From Microcaldota archaeon (GTDB taxonomy: Archaea > Micrarchaeota > Micrarchaeia > Anstonellales > J096): a DNA stretch of 33,042 bases. The position numbers and the translations under genes are program-made. The stretch covers positions 1 through 33,042 of the forward strand of contig WAMF01000003.1 of the NCBI GenBank assembly GCA_015522475.1. Reading direction: 5' to 3'. Below the pieces are notes generated by a model, which saw only the letters and a program-made list of their open reading frames with translations, was not told where the DNA came from and made no database searches. This document shows positions 23,622-30,095 of this stretch, in pieces. Every line of letters starts with the position of its first letter. Within the stretch, counting starts at the first letter, position 1.

Positions 23622-25185
23622 GCTCCCCTCCCGATATCGCAGATGCCTTCTTCATTATAGGCCTCCAGAAGAATATGTTTATAAGGGGAATCACTATACC
23701 CACGCTCAAAGACGCCAATACAAGAAGGGGCATGCTACCCGTCTCGTACAATGCCTTGTCCATCAGAGAGCCTATACCCAAAACGCTTTTTACACCTTGG
23801 GGCGTCGGCAAGTATTCAGCAACGATTATGGCATTCCATCCTCCACCTATCGCGCTCATAGAACCCACGACGACAGCTGGTAGGATGCCAAGCATAACGA
23901 CTTTTATAAGGTAGGTTTGGAAGGGCAGCTTGAACTGCCTCTTCACGTCGTGTGTAAAAGCAGGCAGAGACCTCAACCCCCCATATATGTTGAAGAAAAG
24001 ATACCACTCCATGCCCGTCATGAGCAATACGATAGCAGAGATCTCCATACTATGCGTAAATTGAAGAAGAACGACGATGAGAAAGGGGAAAAGAGCCGTA
24101 ACAGGTATGGAGGCAAAGATTTCAAAAAGAGGCACGACGACAGAAGCAGCCTTTTCATTCTCGTAGAGATAATAGGCGACGGGCAACGTCCATAGAAGCG
24201 AAAAGAGGAAAGCTAAGATGATTCTGCCAAACGACAAGAGAAAGGCTGGCACAACTTGAGAAGCACTTGGAGGAAGTGCTTGAAAAGCATTCCACACCGC
24301 TTTAAGTGAACCCGCGACAAACAGAACAAAAATCACGACGAGGCTTACCTCAACCAATGGCACCGCCACTCTAAAAGCCGCGTCAAGCGGAAAGCGACGG
24401 ACCGTGTAATATATGGAGGCCCATATCCTCTTAAGCATACCTAATAGAATACTCTTGCCCCTAGCCAAATGGGAAAAGATGTAATCGTATATATTCCATT
24501 CGCGCTTGCCAGAAAAGAGGAGAGATAGGCTAGCCAAAAGGGGCTTCCATATAAAGAAATTCATCAATATGACGAGAAGCGTGACAGCACCTATGCCAAT
24601 GAAGACAAGAGGGTAGTTGCCTTTCACGGCGTTTTCCATTAGAAGAGAACCTATGCCTTTCAGCTTGTATGTCTCCGTTCCCACAGTTATAATCTCCGTA
24701 GCTATAAGAAAGTACCAGCCGTTTGCCCATGAAACGACGGAATTAGGTATAACCTCTTTTAGACTGTAGGGTATGAAGTATCTGAAAAGCTTGGCCGTTG
24801 TATCCGAGCGATAGAGGCGCATAACATCCCTGAAGCGCTTGGGAAAGGAGAGAAATGCCTCGTAAACACCGAATATAATGTTCCAAACCATGCTCGTGAA
24901 TATGAGAAAAACGACGGCAACCTCAGGCCCGACCCAATGGGGCAAGTAGTGGATAAAAATATAAAGGGCTATGGGGAAGAACGTCAAGATAGGCACAGAT
25001 TGAAGTATGTCTATGAATGGAAAGAGGAGCTTCTCCAACATTTTGTTTTTGTAGAGCACATAGCCTACTGAGTAGGCAACAGCTATAGAAACAATGTAGG
25101 CAGCGAACATTCTACCGAATGAAAGAAGGAGCTCCACAAGCACAACTCTGCTTGACAGAAAACCTTTATAAACCCGCTTTTCCAT
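23614..25185 (-). CDS. Duplicated ABC permease, NitT/TauT-type anion transporter
   Basis: A ~523-residue polytopic membrane protein made of two tandem permease halves, as in the 'duplicated permease component' of anion-type ABC systems (COG4986, from memory). Each half has the coupling-helix region: IATEIITVGTETYKLKGIGSLL in the first, IVAEYLPTPQGVKSVLGIGSLM in the second. Both halves also share a LSFGR...VAYxxGYxLY start and end with ...NFFIWKP/NIFFWRP. No substrate-binding protein is nearby, so the substrate is unknown. Two starts are possible. The ATG at 25185 has no TATA box. The GTG at 25143 lies 26 bases from the palindromic TTTATAAA at 25165-25172 and keeps the first helix intact. Confidence 0.85.
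   Translation of the reverse strand: MEKRVYKGFLSSRVVLVELLLSFGRMFAAYIVSIAVAYSVGYVLYKNKMLEKLLFPFIDILQSVPILTFFPIALYIFIHYLPHWVGPEVAVVFLIFTSMVWNIIFGVYEAFLSFPKRFRDVMRLYRSDTTAKLFRYFIPYSLKEVIPNSVVSWANGWYFLIATEIITVGTETYKLKGIGSLLMENAVKGNYPLVFIGIGAVTLLVILMNFFIWKPLLASLSLLFSGKREWNIYDYIFSHLARGKSILLGMLKRIWASIYYTVRRFPLDAAFRVAVPLVEVSLVVIFVLFVAGSLKAVWNAFQALPPSASQVVPAFLLSFGRIILAFLFSLLWTLPVAYYLYENEKAASVVVPLFEIFASIPVTALFPFLIVVLLQFTHSMEISAIVLLMTGMEWYLFFNIYGGLRSLPAFTHDVKRQFKLPFQTYLIKVVMLGILPAVVVGSMSAIGGGWNAIIVAEYLPTPQGVKSVLGIGSLMDKALYETGSMPLLVLASLSVGIVIPLINIFFWRPIMKKASAISGGEHG
25165..25172. promoter_or_regulatory. Palindromic TATA box between divergent genes
   Basis: TTTATAAA is a perfect palindrome centred at 25168.5. 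Twenty-six bases right is the ATG at 25194; twenty-six bases left is the in-frame GTG at 25143 of the permease. It may therefore drive two leaderless transcripts. Confidence 0.5.
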
Positions 25186-25193
25186 ATATAGAC

Positions 25194-25526
25194 ATGGCAA
25201 CTAGGGAGAGGACAAGGGTTGCTTTCAAAACAAAGAAAAAAAGAAAAAGCAACATTTCTCCAAAGGCAAAGCGTAAACCAAATTTAGTAAAAAACTTAAA
25301 ACAACCTAATAGAAAGTTTAATGAGTTTAATGAAATAACTGCTGGATTTTTAAGCCGTGCAGGGCATAAAGTTTTAGAAGTAAAAAAGGAACCACTCTAT
25401 AAGCGATATGTCGATTTGTCTAACAACAGAGAGTTCAACAAGAAGTTTTTGGAAACATTGGAATATGTTAAAGATCAGTTTGATAAAAATCTCAATATGA
25501 AGAATCTTTATAAGTTGTTTGCATAG
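25194..25526 (+). CDS. Small basic orphan, 110 residues
   Basis: I do not recognise this protein. The first ~45 residues are strongly basic (TKKKRKSN, KAKRKPN), as in nucleic-acid-binding tails. The rest is helical and charged (FNKKFLETLEYVKDQFDKNLN). ATG 25194 lies exactly where a leaderless start is predicted from TTTATAAA. Earlier in-frame codons run into the permease gene and are rejected. It is followed after 9 bases by another small gene, so the two form an operon. Composition is more AT-rich than the second gene. Confidence 0.7.
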   Translation: MATRERTRVAFKTKKKRKSNISPKAKRKPNLVKNLKQPNRKFNEFNEITAGFLSRAGHKVLEVKKEPLYKRYVDLSNNREFNKKFLETLEYVKDQFDKNLNMKNLYKLFA

Positions 25527-25535
25527 GTGGTATTC

Positions 25536-25895
25536 ATGAAAAAGGTAAAAGGTCCGTTTGCGGATTTTCCGCCCGAGGATAAGCGTAGATTGGTGCTCGT
25601 CTGGAAGAAGATGTCCCCCATAGACAGAGAGCACTTCATAAATCAAGTGGCATATGCCATGGCTATGTGGGGCATGGACAAAAAGGGTAAAGAGCTTGTG
25701 GCTCTTGTTATAGAGCGCATGCTCGAAGATGACTCTATAAACTTAGCGGACTTTGGCATTTACTTAAAGAAGCTTACAAATGAGGGCCTGCTCGACGTGT
25801 ATAAGGATAAAGCAGACGCCATAAAAAAAGCCATTGTTCTCATAGATAGCTACAGATTAAAGTATGAGCTGCCCTTAAAACCCACAAAGATGTAA
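25536..25895 (+). CDS. Small orphan protein, 119 residues
   Basis: I do not recognise this protein. It is helical and soluble, with no zinc or catalytic motif. It opens with MKKVKGPFADFPPEDKRRL and contains an amphipathic helix (FINQVAYAMAMWGMDKKGKELVALVIERML). ATG 25536 is chosen because GGTGG precedes it at the right spacing; the GTG within that GGTGG (25527) is the ribosome-binding site rather than a start. It is co-transcribed with the basic orphan before it. Confidence 0.7.
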   Translation: MKKVKGPFADFPPEDKRRLVLVWKKMSPIDREHFINQVAYAMAMWGMDKKGKELVALVIERMLEDDSINLADFGIYLKKLTNEGLLDVYKDKADAIKKAIVLIDSYRLKYELPLKPTKM

Positions 25896-26027
25896 AAAGG
25901 ATAGATGGGTTGAAGTGGTGGGAGAGTTTGAAGGATAAGAATCAGTAAGTCTTACTCAATAGCAATAAAGTGAAAGAACAAGTTAGAGAAAAGTGTTAAT
26001 TCTCAGCGTGTTGATCTCCAACATTTC

Positions 26028-26107
26028 AGTGCTTAAACGCCTAGGCGTTTGATTTTTCACATGGCAGTGTTAAGCACTCGCTGCAAATCGGCCATTAAGC
26101 GTTTAAG
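26028..26107. repeat. Nested inverted repeats between convergent genes
   Basis: The 16-bp perfect palindrome AAACGCCTAGGCGTTT (26035-26050) lies inside a larger pair, AGTGCTTAA (26028-26036) with TTAAGCACT (26070-26078). CTTAAACGC (26032-26040) can instead pair with GCGTTTAAG (26099-26107), which spans the sufC stop codon. The element sits between the ends of the small orphan operon and sufC. It may be a bidirectional terminator or a protein-binding site; alternative pairings are mutually exclusive. Confidence 0.6.
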
Positions 26108-26876
26108 ACGTCTCTTCTAAAACACGGTGTGCTTCTTTTACAAGCTCATAGGGTCCACTCTCTATAATGCGGCCCTTTGCCATAAAATGGACTCTATCGG
26201 GTTTCATGTGCTCTAGGATGTGCAAGTTGTGTGTTATCAAAAGAAAGGCTGTGCCTTCCTCTTCTTTAAGACGTTTTGCAATGCCTTCGAATCGTTCGAG
26301 CGTCGGCGCGTCTAAGCCAGCATCGACCTCATCAAGTATGGCAAGTTTTGGCCTTACAAGCAAGAGTTGCAAGAGCTCCAGCTTTTTCTTTTCGCCGCCG
26401 GAAAAGCCCTTGTTTAGGCTTCGCTTAAGAAGAGCCTCGCTGATTTTGAGCTCCTTCATGCCTTCTTTCAAAATGTCGTCGAACGCTTCGCTTTTTGTTT
26501 CTTCAGCGTTCTCTTTGCCTTCTCTGCTCCCTTTACCAGCTCTGCTAGCGGGTCGGCTATTCTTGTAGAGCTCTTCAAGGAAACGCCTCACGTTTAACCC
26601 TTCTATAACGGGCGGATGTTGAAAGACAAGAAAAAGCCCCTCGAGGAAACGCTCTTCTGGCGAGAGGTGAGAAAGAGCTTTCCCATTGAATATAGCGGTG
26701 CCTTCAAGCTCGTACTTTGGATGCCCAGCCAAGGCGAAGGCAAGACTTGTCTTGCCTGAGCCGTTCGCACCTATGAGCGCATGGACGGAGCCTCTCTCTA
26801 TAGAGAAGGAGACACCCTTAACTACATAGCTCTGTGTTTCTTTCAGCTTGACGTAAAGATCCCTCGCCTTTAACAT
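26103..26876 (-). CDS. sufC: Fe-S cluster assembly ATPase SufC
   Basis: A 257-residue ABC-type ATPase of the SUF iron-sulfur assembly complex. It shows Walker A GANGSGKTS, the SufC-typical LFLVFQHPPVIEGLNVRRFL, signature FSGGEKKKLELLQ, Walker B LAILDEVDAGLD and H-loop ITHNL, all intact. A Gly/Arg/Lys/Glu-rich stretch of ~25 residues after the Q-loop region is looser than in typical SufC. I chose ATG 26876, where the SufC fold begins. A GTG at 27011 would add 45 unlikely residues and lies upstream of the transcription start predicted from the TATA box. SufB and SufD are not in this window, so this gene is an orphan locally. Confidence 0.9.
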   Translation of the reverse strand: MLKARDLYVKLKETQSYVVKGVSFSIERGSVHALIGANGSGKTSLAFALAGHPKYELEGTAIFNGKALSHLSPEERFLEGLFLVFQHPPVIEGLNVRRFLEELYKNSRPASRAGKGSREGKENAEETKSEAFDDILKEGMKELKISEALLKRSLNKGFSGGEKKKLELLQLLLVRPKLAILDEVDAGLDAPTLERFEGIAKRLKEEEGTAFLLITHNLHILEHMKPDRVHFMAKGRIIESGPYELVKEAHRVLEETS

Positions 26877-27021
26877 GGTCTCGCCTAGAAAAGAAGAGGC
26901 GCAACCTAGCCGCCCTAGCCGCGAAAGAAGAAAGCGCCAAAGCCCTGGAGGCCAAGAGGGAGCTGTGAAAAAAACAGAGTGAAAAGGCCCATGTGCTCTA
27001 CGCTTACCCACGCAGAAGCAC

Positions 27022-27030
27022 GTTTATAAG
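27022..27030 (-). promoter_or_regulatory. TATA-like box upstream of sufC
   Basis: Minus-strand CTTATAAAC predicts transcription from about 27000, leaving a leader of ~125 bases before the sufC ATG at 26876. That is unusually long in this window, where most genes look leaderless. Confidence 0.4.
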
Positions 27031-27228
27031 GATTGTAAAAGCATGTGTTAGCCGCTAGCATTATATATTAATAGGCAAAGCCCCTTTTAAAGCTTATCTC
27101 TACTCTTCTTTCCTCTTCTCTGCTTTCCTTTGCTCTCCTCTGGTGAGTCCAGCCTGCCTTTATTACTGGTCTAAAAAGGAAAAGCACTATCTTAACTGAT
27201 AGCGGCATAGAGCCTTATCAGAGCTCCA

Positions 27229-27252
27229 TAATACAGTTCTTAATACAGTTCT
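27229..27252. repeat. Tandem 12-bp repeat
   Basis: TAATACAGTTCT occurs twice head-to-tail downstream of the pilin-like gene. Confidence 0.75.
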
Positions 27253-27316
27253 TCAGTTTCTCGAGCTCTTCATCAGTTCCTCAAGCTGTGCAGCCCATTC
27301 TACTATGTTCAGCTAC

Positions 27317-27832
27317 TTATTCTATAACCACTGTATTGCCATTGTAATAAATTTTGATGCTCTGCATACCCGGACGTTTAAGCTTGTCTGTGTTGTGAAG
27401 AACAAGAGGTGCATTAACATATTTTGCAAACTCGCTACTGCTGCTTTGCACGACAAGCATGCTACCCCCTGCCTTTGAATCAACGCGCAGAGTCTTGACG
27501 CCCTTAGGCACATTTACATAGAGAGCAATGTAGCTTGAATTGCCTGAAAATGCCACCATGTTGGCGGCGCTTGCCAATGTATCTGCATAGTTGTCCATGA
27601 ATGTATTTTGGGACATGATGACGCTGCCTTTAGCCTGAGTATAAACGTAGAAAAGAATGGGGATGAAAATGGCCAAAACAAAACCCACAACCACAAGCAA
27701 CTCAAAGGAGACCTGACCTTTACGCTGCCCTTCAAGGCCTTTGGGATTGCCAACCCCCACGAGCATATTTATAGAGGTATTGTATGCTTTCTCATCAGAT
27801 TCCTTGAATTCCTTCACTCTCCTCACTCTCAT
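27317..27832 (-). CDS. Type IV pilin-like protein with class III signal peptide
   Basis: A 171-residue exported protein. The archaeal class III signal sequence is plain: RKG|QVSFELLVVVGFVLAIFIPILFYVYTQA fits the Q-x-S-x-E-x-L motif, with cleavage expected after Gly39 by a prepilin peptidase of the EppA type. The hydrophobic segment then forms the N-terminal helix that polymerises or anchors the protein, and the remainder is a beta-rich extracellular domain. Translation may start at ATG 27832, which overlaps the stop of the CBS gene (TAATG), giving a long 39-residue leader. It may instead start at ATG 27766, giving a 17-residue leader, more usual for this class. No pilus ATPase or membrane platform gene is nearby. 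Confidence 0.8.
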   Translation of the reverse strand: MRVRRVKEFKESDEKAYNTSINMLVGVGNPKGLEGQRKGQVSFELLVVVGFVLAIFIPILFYVYTQAKGSVIMSQNTFMDNYADTLASAANMVAFSGNSSYIALYVNVPKGVKTLRVDSKAGGSMLVVQSSSSEFAKYVNAPLVLHNTDKLKRPGMQSIKIYYNGNTVVIE

Positions 27833-28932
27833 TACCCCTCTCCATATTCTTCTATAACCTCAACGATGCTCTCGCCTTTCTTTTTAGAGAGCTCTTTTAT
27901 TTTTCCGGCAGCCCTTTCCAACGTATCCATAAGCCTATTGACAGCGGGCATAATATCATAATCTTCGTCGTGGAATCTGTAGCGGCGACCGTTAAGCTCA
28001 ACAGTCAGATCAAGCCTATACACACTCTTACCCTCTTTTATACGCAGATAAGCATGGCCCACCTCAAACATCTTTGCGAGCTTTGCCAAAATTCTGGAGA
28101 GCTCCTCCTTTATGTCGTCGTATAATATGCCCTCGTCTTCTGGCAAGCCCGAGATAATAATTTGAGGTCCTTCTGTCATTGCCTTTAAGACAAGAGCAAG
28201 AACATCTCTCACAGGTATGACACCCAGAGGTCTGATGCCTTTGGCTGGGTTTTCGACGACGGCAAACGAACTCCCTGTCTCAGCCAGCTTTTTAACAACG
28301 TCCACGAGGCACTCTGTCGGTGCTACCAAAACAAGCAATCGCTTGTTTACAAAATCACCTACTTTATACCTACTTCGCAAGCTCGCCTTTAGCTCAGGTG
28401 CAAAACGAAGAGGCATTAAATCAAACGTCGAAACCACACCTATAACCTTAGAGTGTTCTCTCACAACAAGATGGGAAACGGCAAGCTCCTTCATTAGAGC
28501 CCGCAGCCTACCAATTGTCTCATTTGAGCTTATTGTATACGGTGGCGTCTTCATAACAGTTTCTGCAGTCACGCGAGGCACAAGGTTCTGAGAGAGCAAC
28601 TCCTCGAGAAGGTCACTCCTTTTTATGTAGCCTAAAGCTTGTCCCTTACTGTCGACAACGGGCAAAGCCCTAAAGTGATTTGTAGAGAACTTGTGAAGCA
28701 AATCCTCTAAACCCACATCCTCTTTAAGACGAGGGGCCTTTATAGCCACTCTACCAGCCTTGACCTGGGAAGTATCACCTAGAATACGCGAGAGATGCCT
28801 CTCGTCTATAATGCCATAGAGCTTCTTATCCTTAATCACACCAACGATATCCTCCACATGCTTAATTTTTGAGAGCGCTTTAGAAAGCGGATCTTTAAAG
28901 TCTACGAGGGGCAAATCGTGCAATTCTATCAT
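27832..28932 (-). CDS. Four-CBS-domain protein with HPF-like C-terminal domain
   Basis: A 366-residue protein with four CBS motifs in two pairs. They occupy about residues 1-60, 65-118 (ALPVVDSKGQALGYIKRSDLL), 120-180 (VSHLVVREHSKVIGVVSTFDLM) and 195-252 (PLGVIPVRDVL). CBS pairs usually bind adenosine nucleotides as energy sensors. The last ~100 residues (PQIIISGLPEDE...YRLDLTVELNGRRYRFHDEDYDIMPAVNRLMDTLERAAGKIKE) look like the ribosome hibernation-promoting-factor/YfiA fold, with the typical alternating strands and closing helix 'DxxxAVxxxxDxLERxxxKxKE'. A nucleotide-sensing ribosome-binding factor is the favoured inference. The start ATG 28932 has a TATA box 27 bases upstream. The stop overlaps the pilin-like gene. 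Confidence 0.82.
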   Translation of the reverse strand: MIELHDLPLVDFKDPLSKALSKIKHVEDIVGVIKDKKLYGIIDERHLSRILGDTSQVKAGRVAIKAPRLKEDVGLEDLLHKFSTNHFRALPVVDSKGQALGYIKRSDLLEELLSQNLVPRVTAETVMKTPPYTISSNETIGRLRALMKELAVSHLVVREHSKVIGVVSTFDLMPLRFAPELKASLRSRYKVGDFVNKRLLVLVAPTECLVDVVKKLAETGSSFAVVENPAKGIRPLGVIPVRDVLALVLKAMTEGPQIIISGLPEDEGILYDDIKEELSRILAKLAKMFEVGHAYLRIKEGKSVYRLDLTVELNGRRYRFHDEDYDIMPAVNRLMDTLERAAGKIKELSKKKGESIVEVIEEYGEG

Positions 28933-28954
28933 GCTCTTGCCTTTAGGGCATAAT

Positions 28955-28964
28955 GTTTTTAAAG
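28955..28964 (-). promoter_or_regulatory. TATA-like box for the CBS protein
   Basis: Minus-strand CTTTAAAAAC is centred 27 bases before the ATG at 28932, predicting a leaderless transcript. Confidence 0.55.
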
Positions 28965-29049
28965 GTCTTTGGCTCGCCTGCTAACATAATAAGCAGCCTG
29001 TGCTCGTCGGAATTCAGAATTTACTCATACTCAGGATATTCCAGAGCAT

Positions 29050-29082
29050 ATTAGAGGGGTTTGATTAGAGGTTGATTAGAGG
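29050..29082. repeat. Short direct repeats (ATTAGAGG units)
   Basis: ATTAGAGG at 29050-29057 is followed by two adjacent copies of TTGATTAGAGG (29061-29082) in the 200-base gap between the CBS and secreted-orphan genes. No function is evident. Confidence 0.6.
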
Positions 29083-29135
29083 GATTTGCTCGGAATTTAT
29101 TGTGAATGCAATGACCTAAAGCTTAGATCACCCTT

Positions 29136-29771
29136 TCATGTTGGCGCCACTTGACCGCTCGAGTTATTGCTTGGGCCTGCTTCTGTGCCTACCTCTACAC
29201 CTTCGACGCGCGATATGTTAAGCAACTGCCCATGATCGCTTAAAGTAACGTCATAGCCCCTTCCATCTTTCAGCCAAAGAACACGCCAGACGTTGCCTTT
29301 CTTTAGGACATAAGCTGTGGGCTTCTCCGATAGAACAAAGCTCCTCACAGCTTCAGTGCCATTCAAATTGACACTCGCGATTATTGCTTCCTCTTCGTAG
29401 GTAATGAAGCAACCTTCTTTGACATCCTTGCACATATTGCAATCTGTAACTACTTTGACAGGGTATTCTGGCATAAAACGGCCATCTGGATAGGTGTAGT
29501 AAACATGATAGCGTTTGGGACATACAGACGAATAGTTGTATGTAACTCTTACAACGAAAACTTCATCATTGCCCTTTTTCTCGAGCTGCACAATGTCAAT
29601 CTTATCGGCATTCGGAAAACGGTAGGCCGCGTCTAGGAGGATAGCATCTTTAACAGAGCCTTTCTCTGCACTTACAGACGGTGTGGGACGGGCAAAGGCT
29701 AAGATAAGGAGAAGCGCAGCTAAAAAGAGAACAAAGATGGCTAAAGTGACGGCCTTTGCGACGTTTCGCAT
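29136..29771 (-). CDS. Secreted or membrane-anchored orphan with a Cys cluster
   Basis: I do not recognise this 211-residue protein. One N-terminal hydrophobic helix (~residues 8-27) after a short basic start makes it a signal anchor or signal-peptide protein. The outer part has four Cys (84, 111, 114, 121; DCNMCKDVKEGC), suited to disulfides or metal binding, and several N-glycosylation sequons (NYSS region, NGT, NIS, NSS). Predicted strands dominate. The ATG at 29771 is exactly 26 bases from the centre of a TATA box, so the transcript should be leaderless. It stands alone, divergent from the candidate C/D-box sRNA. Confidence 0.7.
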   Translation of the reverse strand: MRNVAKAVTLAIFVLFLAALLLILAFARPTPSVSAEKGSVKDAILLDAAYRFPNADKIDIVQLEKKGNDEVFVVRVTYNYSSVCPKRYHVYYTYPDGRFMPEYPVKVVTDCNMCKDVKEGCFITYEEEAIIASVNLNGTEAVRSFVLSEKPTAYVLKKGNVWRVLWLKDGRGYDVTLSDHGQLLNISRVEGVEVGTEAGPSNNSSGQVAPT

Positions 29772-29792
29772 GAAACTATTGGGAAGAGACGG

Positions 29793-29801
29793 TTTTTAAA
29801 T
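29793..29801. promoter_or_regulatory. Shared divergent TATA box (secreted orphan / C/D sRNA)
   Basis: TTTTTAAAT centred at 29797 predicts transcription starts at 29771 (the ATG of the secreted orphan) and at about 29823, where the candidate sRNA begins. Confidence 0.55.
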
Positions 29802-29819
29802 GTTCGTTTTAAGAAAAGG

Positions 29820-29913
29820 TTGGCTGTGATGACGAAGGTGATCTCTGAAGCTGGCGTCGATGGTTCGTCCATCGATGTTTTGGCAGTGATGAGTGATGGG
29901 CAGTCTGAGCCAT
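29820..29913 (+). ncRNA. Candidate C/D-box sRNA (2'-O-methylation guide)
   Basis: All elements of an archaeal C/D-box guide RNA occur in order. A terminal stem TGGC (29821-29824) pairs with GCCA (29909-29912). Box C GTGATGA (29826-29832) is followed by a 12-nt guide CGAAGGTGATCT (29833-29844) and box D' CTGA (29845-29848). After a 37-nt spacer come box C' GTGATGA (29886-29892), a 12-nt guide GTGATGGGCAGT (29893-29904) and box D CTGA (29905-29908). Both guides have the canonical 12-base length, and both C boxes match RUGAUGA exactly. A TATA box sits ~26 bases upstream. Unusually, the D'-C' spacer is long and holds a perfect 7-bp hairpin (TCGATGG/CCATCGA, loop TTCGT) instead of the usual few bases. 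The RNA would guide methylation with L7Ae, Nop5 and fibrillarin. Confidence 0.75.
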
Positions 29914-30055
29914 AGTTGGCAAAGCACGAGTACAGTCAGCAAAGTGCAGAACGAAGGAGAGGCACAAAGCAAAGCAGAGAAAACCCCGAGACAACCCACT
30001 TGTCTTAAGCGGATCGGCACTCAATCAACTCCAATTAACCACAATTTCAGAGAAG

Positions 30056-30064
30056 ATTTAAAAA
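30056..30064 (+). promoter_or_regulatory. TATA-like box for the GS-like gene
   Basis: ATTTAAAAA predicts transcription from about 30086, a 10-base leader containing GGTG before the ATG at 30096. Confidence 0.55.
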
Positions 30065-30095
30065 CCCCCTGCCTTCAAAGGCATGTGGTGAAAAC

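Larger units (their letters stand above)
26877..27316. other. 440-base gap: sufC promoter and long leader, repeats
   Basis: The stretch holds no convincing gene. On the minus strand it has several A/T boxes (around 27065, 27090 and TTATAAA at 27022-27030), a polypurine tract at about 27095-27145, and then a ~125-base possible sufC leader. The leader carries a tandem GCGGCTAGG pair. Nearer the pilin-like gene are a tandem 12-bp repeat (27229-27252) and repeated CAGTT/CTCGAGCT-like pieces. Short open frames there look like decayed or chance coding. Confidence 0.5.

Noticed and set aside
26877-27011. 45-residue N-terminal extension of SufC from GTG 27011
   Set aside because: The peptide does not look like SufC and the TATA box predicts a transcript starting downstream of that codon.
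27253-27290. A second C/D-box sRNA on the minus strand (TGATGA, 13 bases, CTGA)
   Set aside because: The C box reads CTGATGA rather than RTGATGA, the guide is 13 bases, and there is no convincing second box pair or closing stem.
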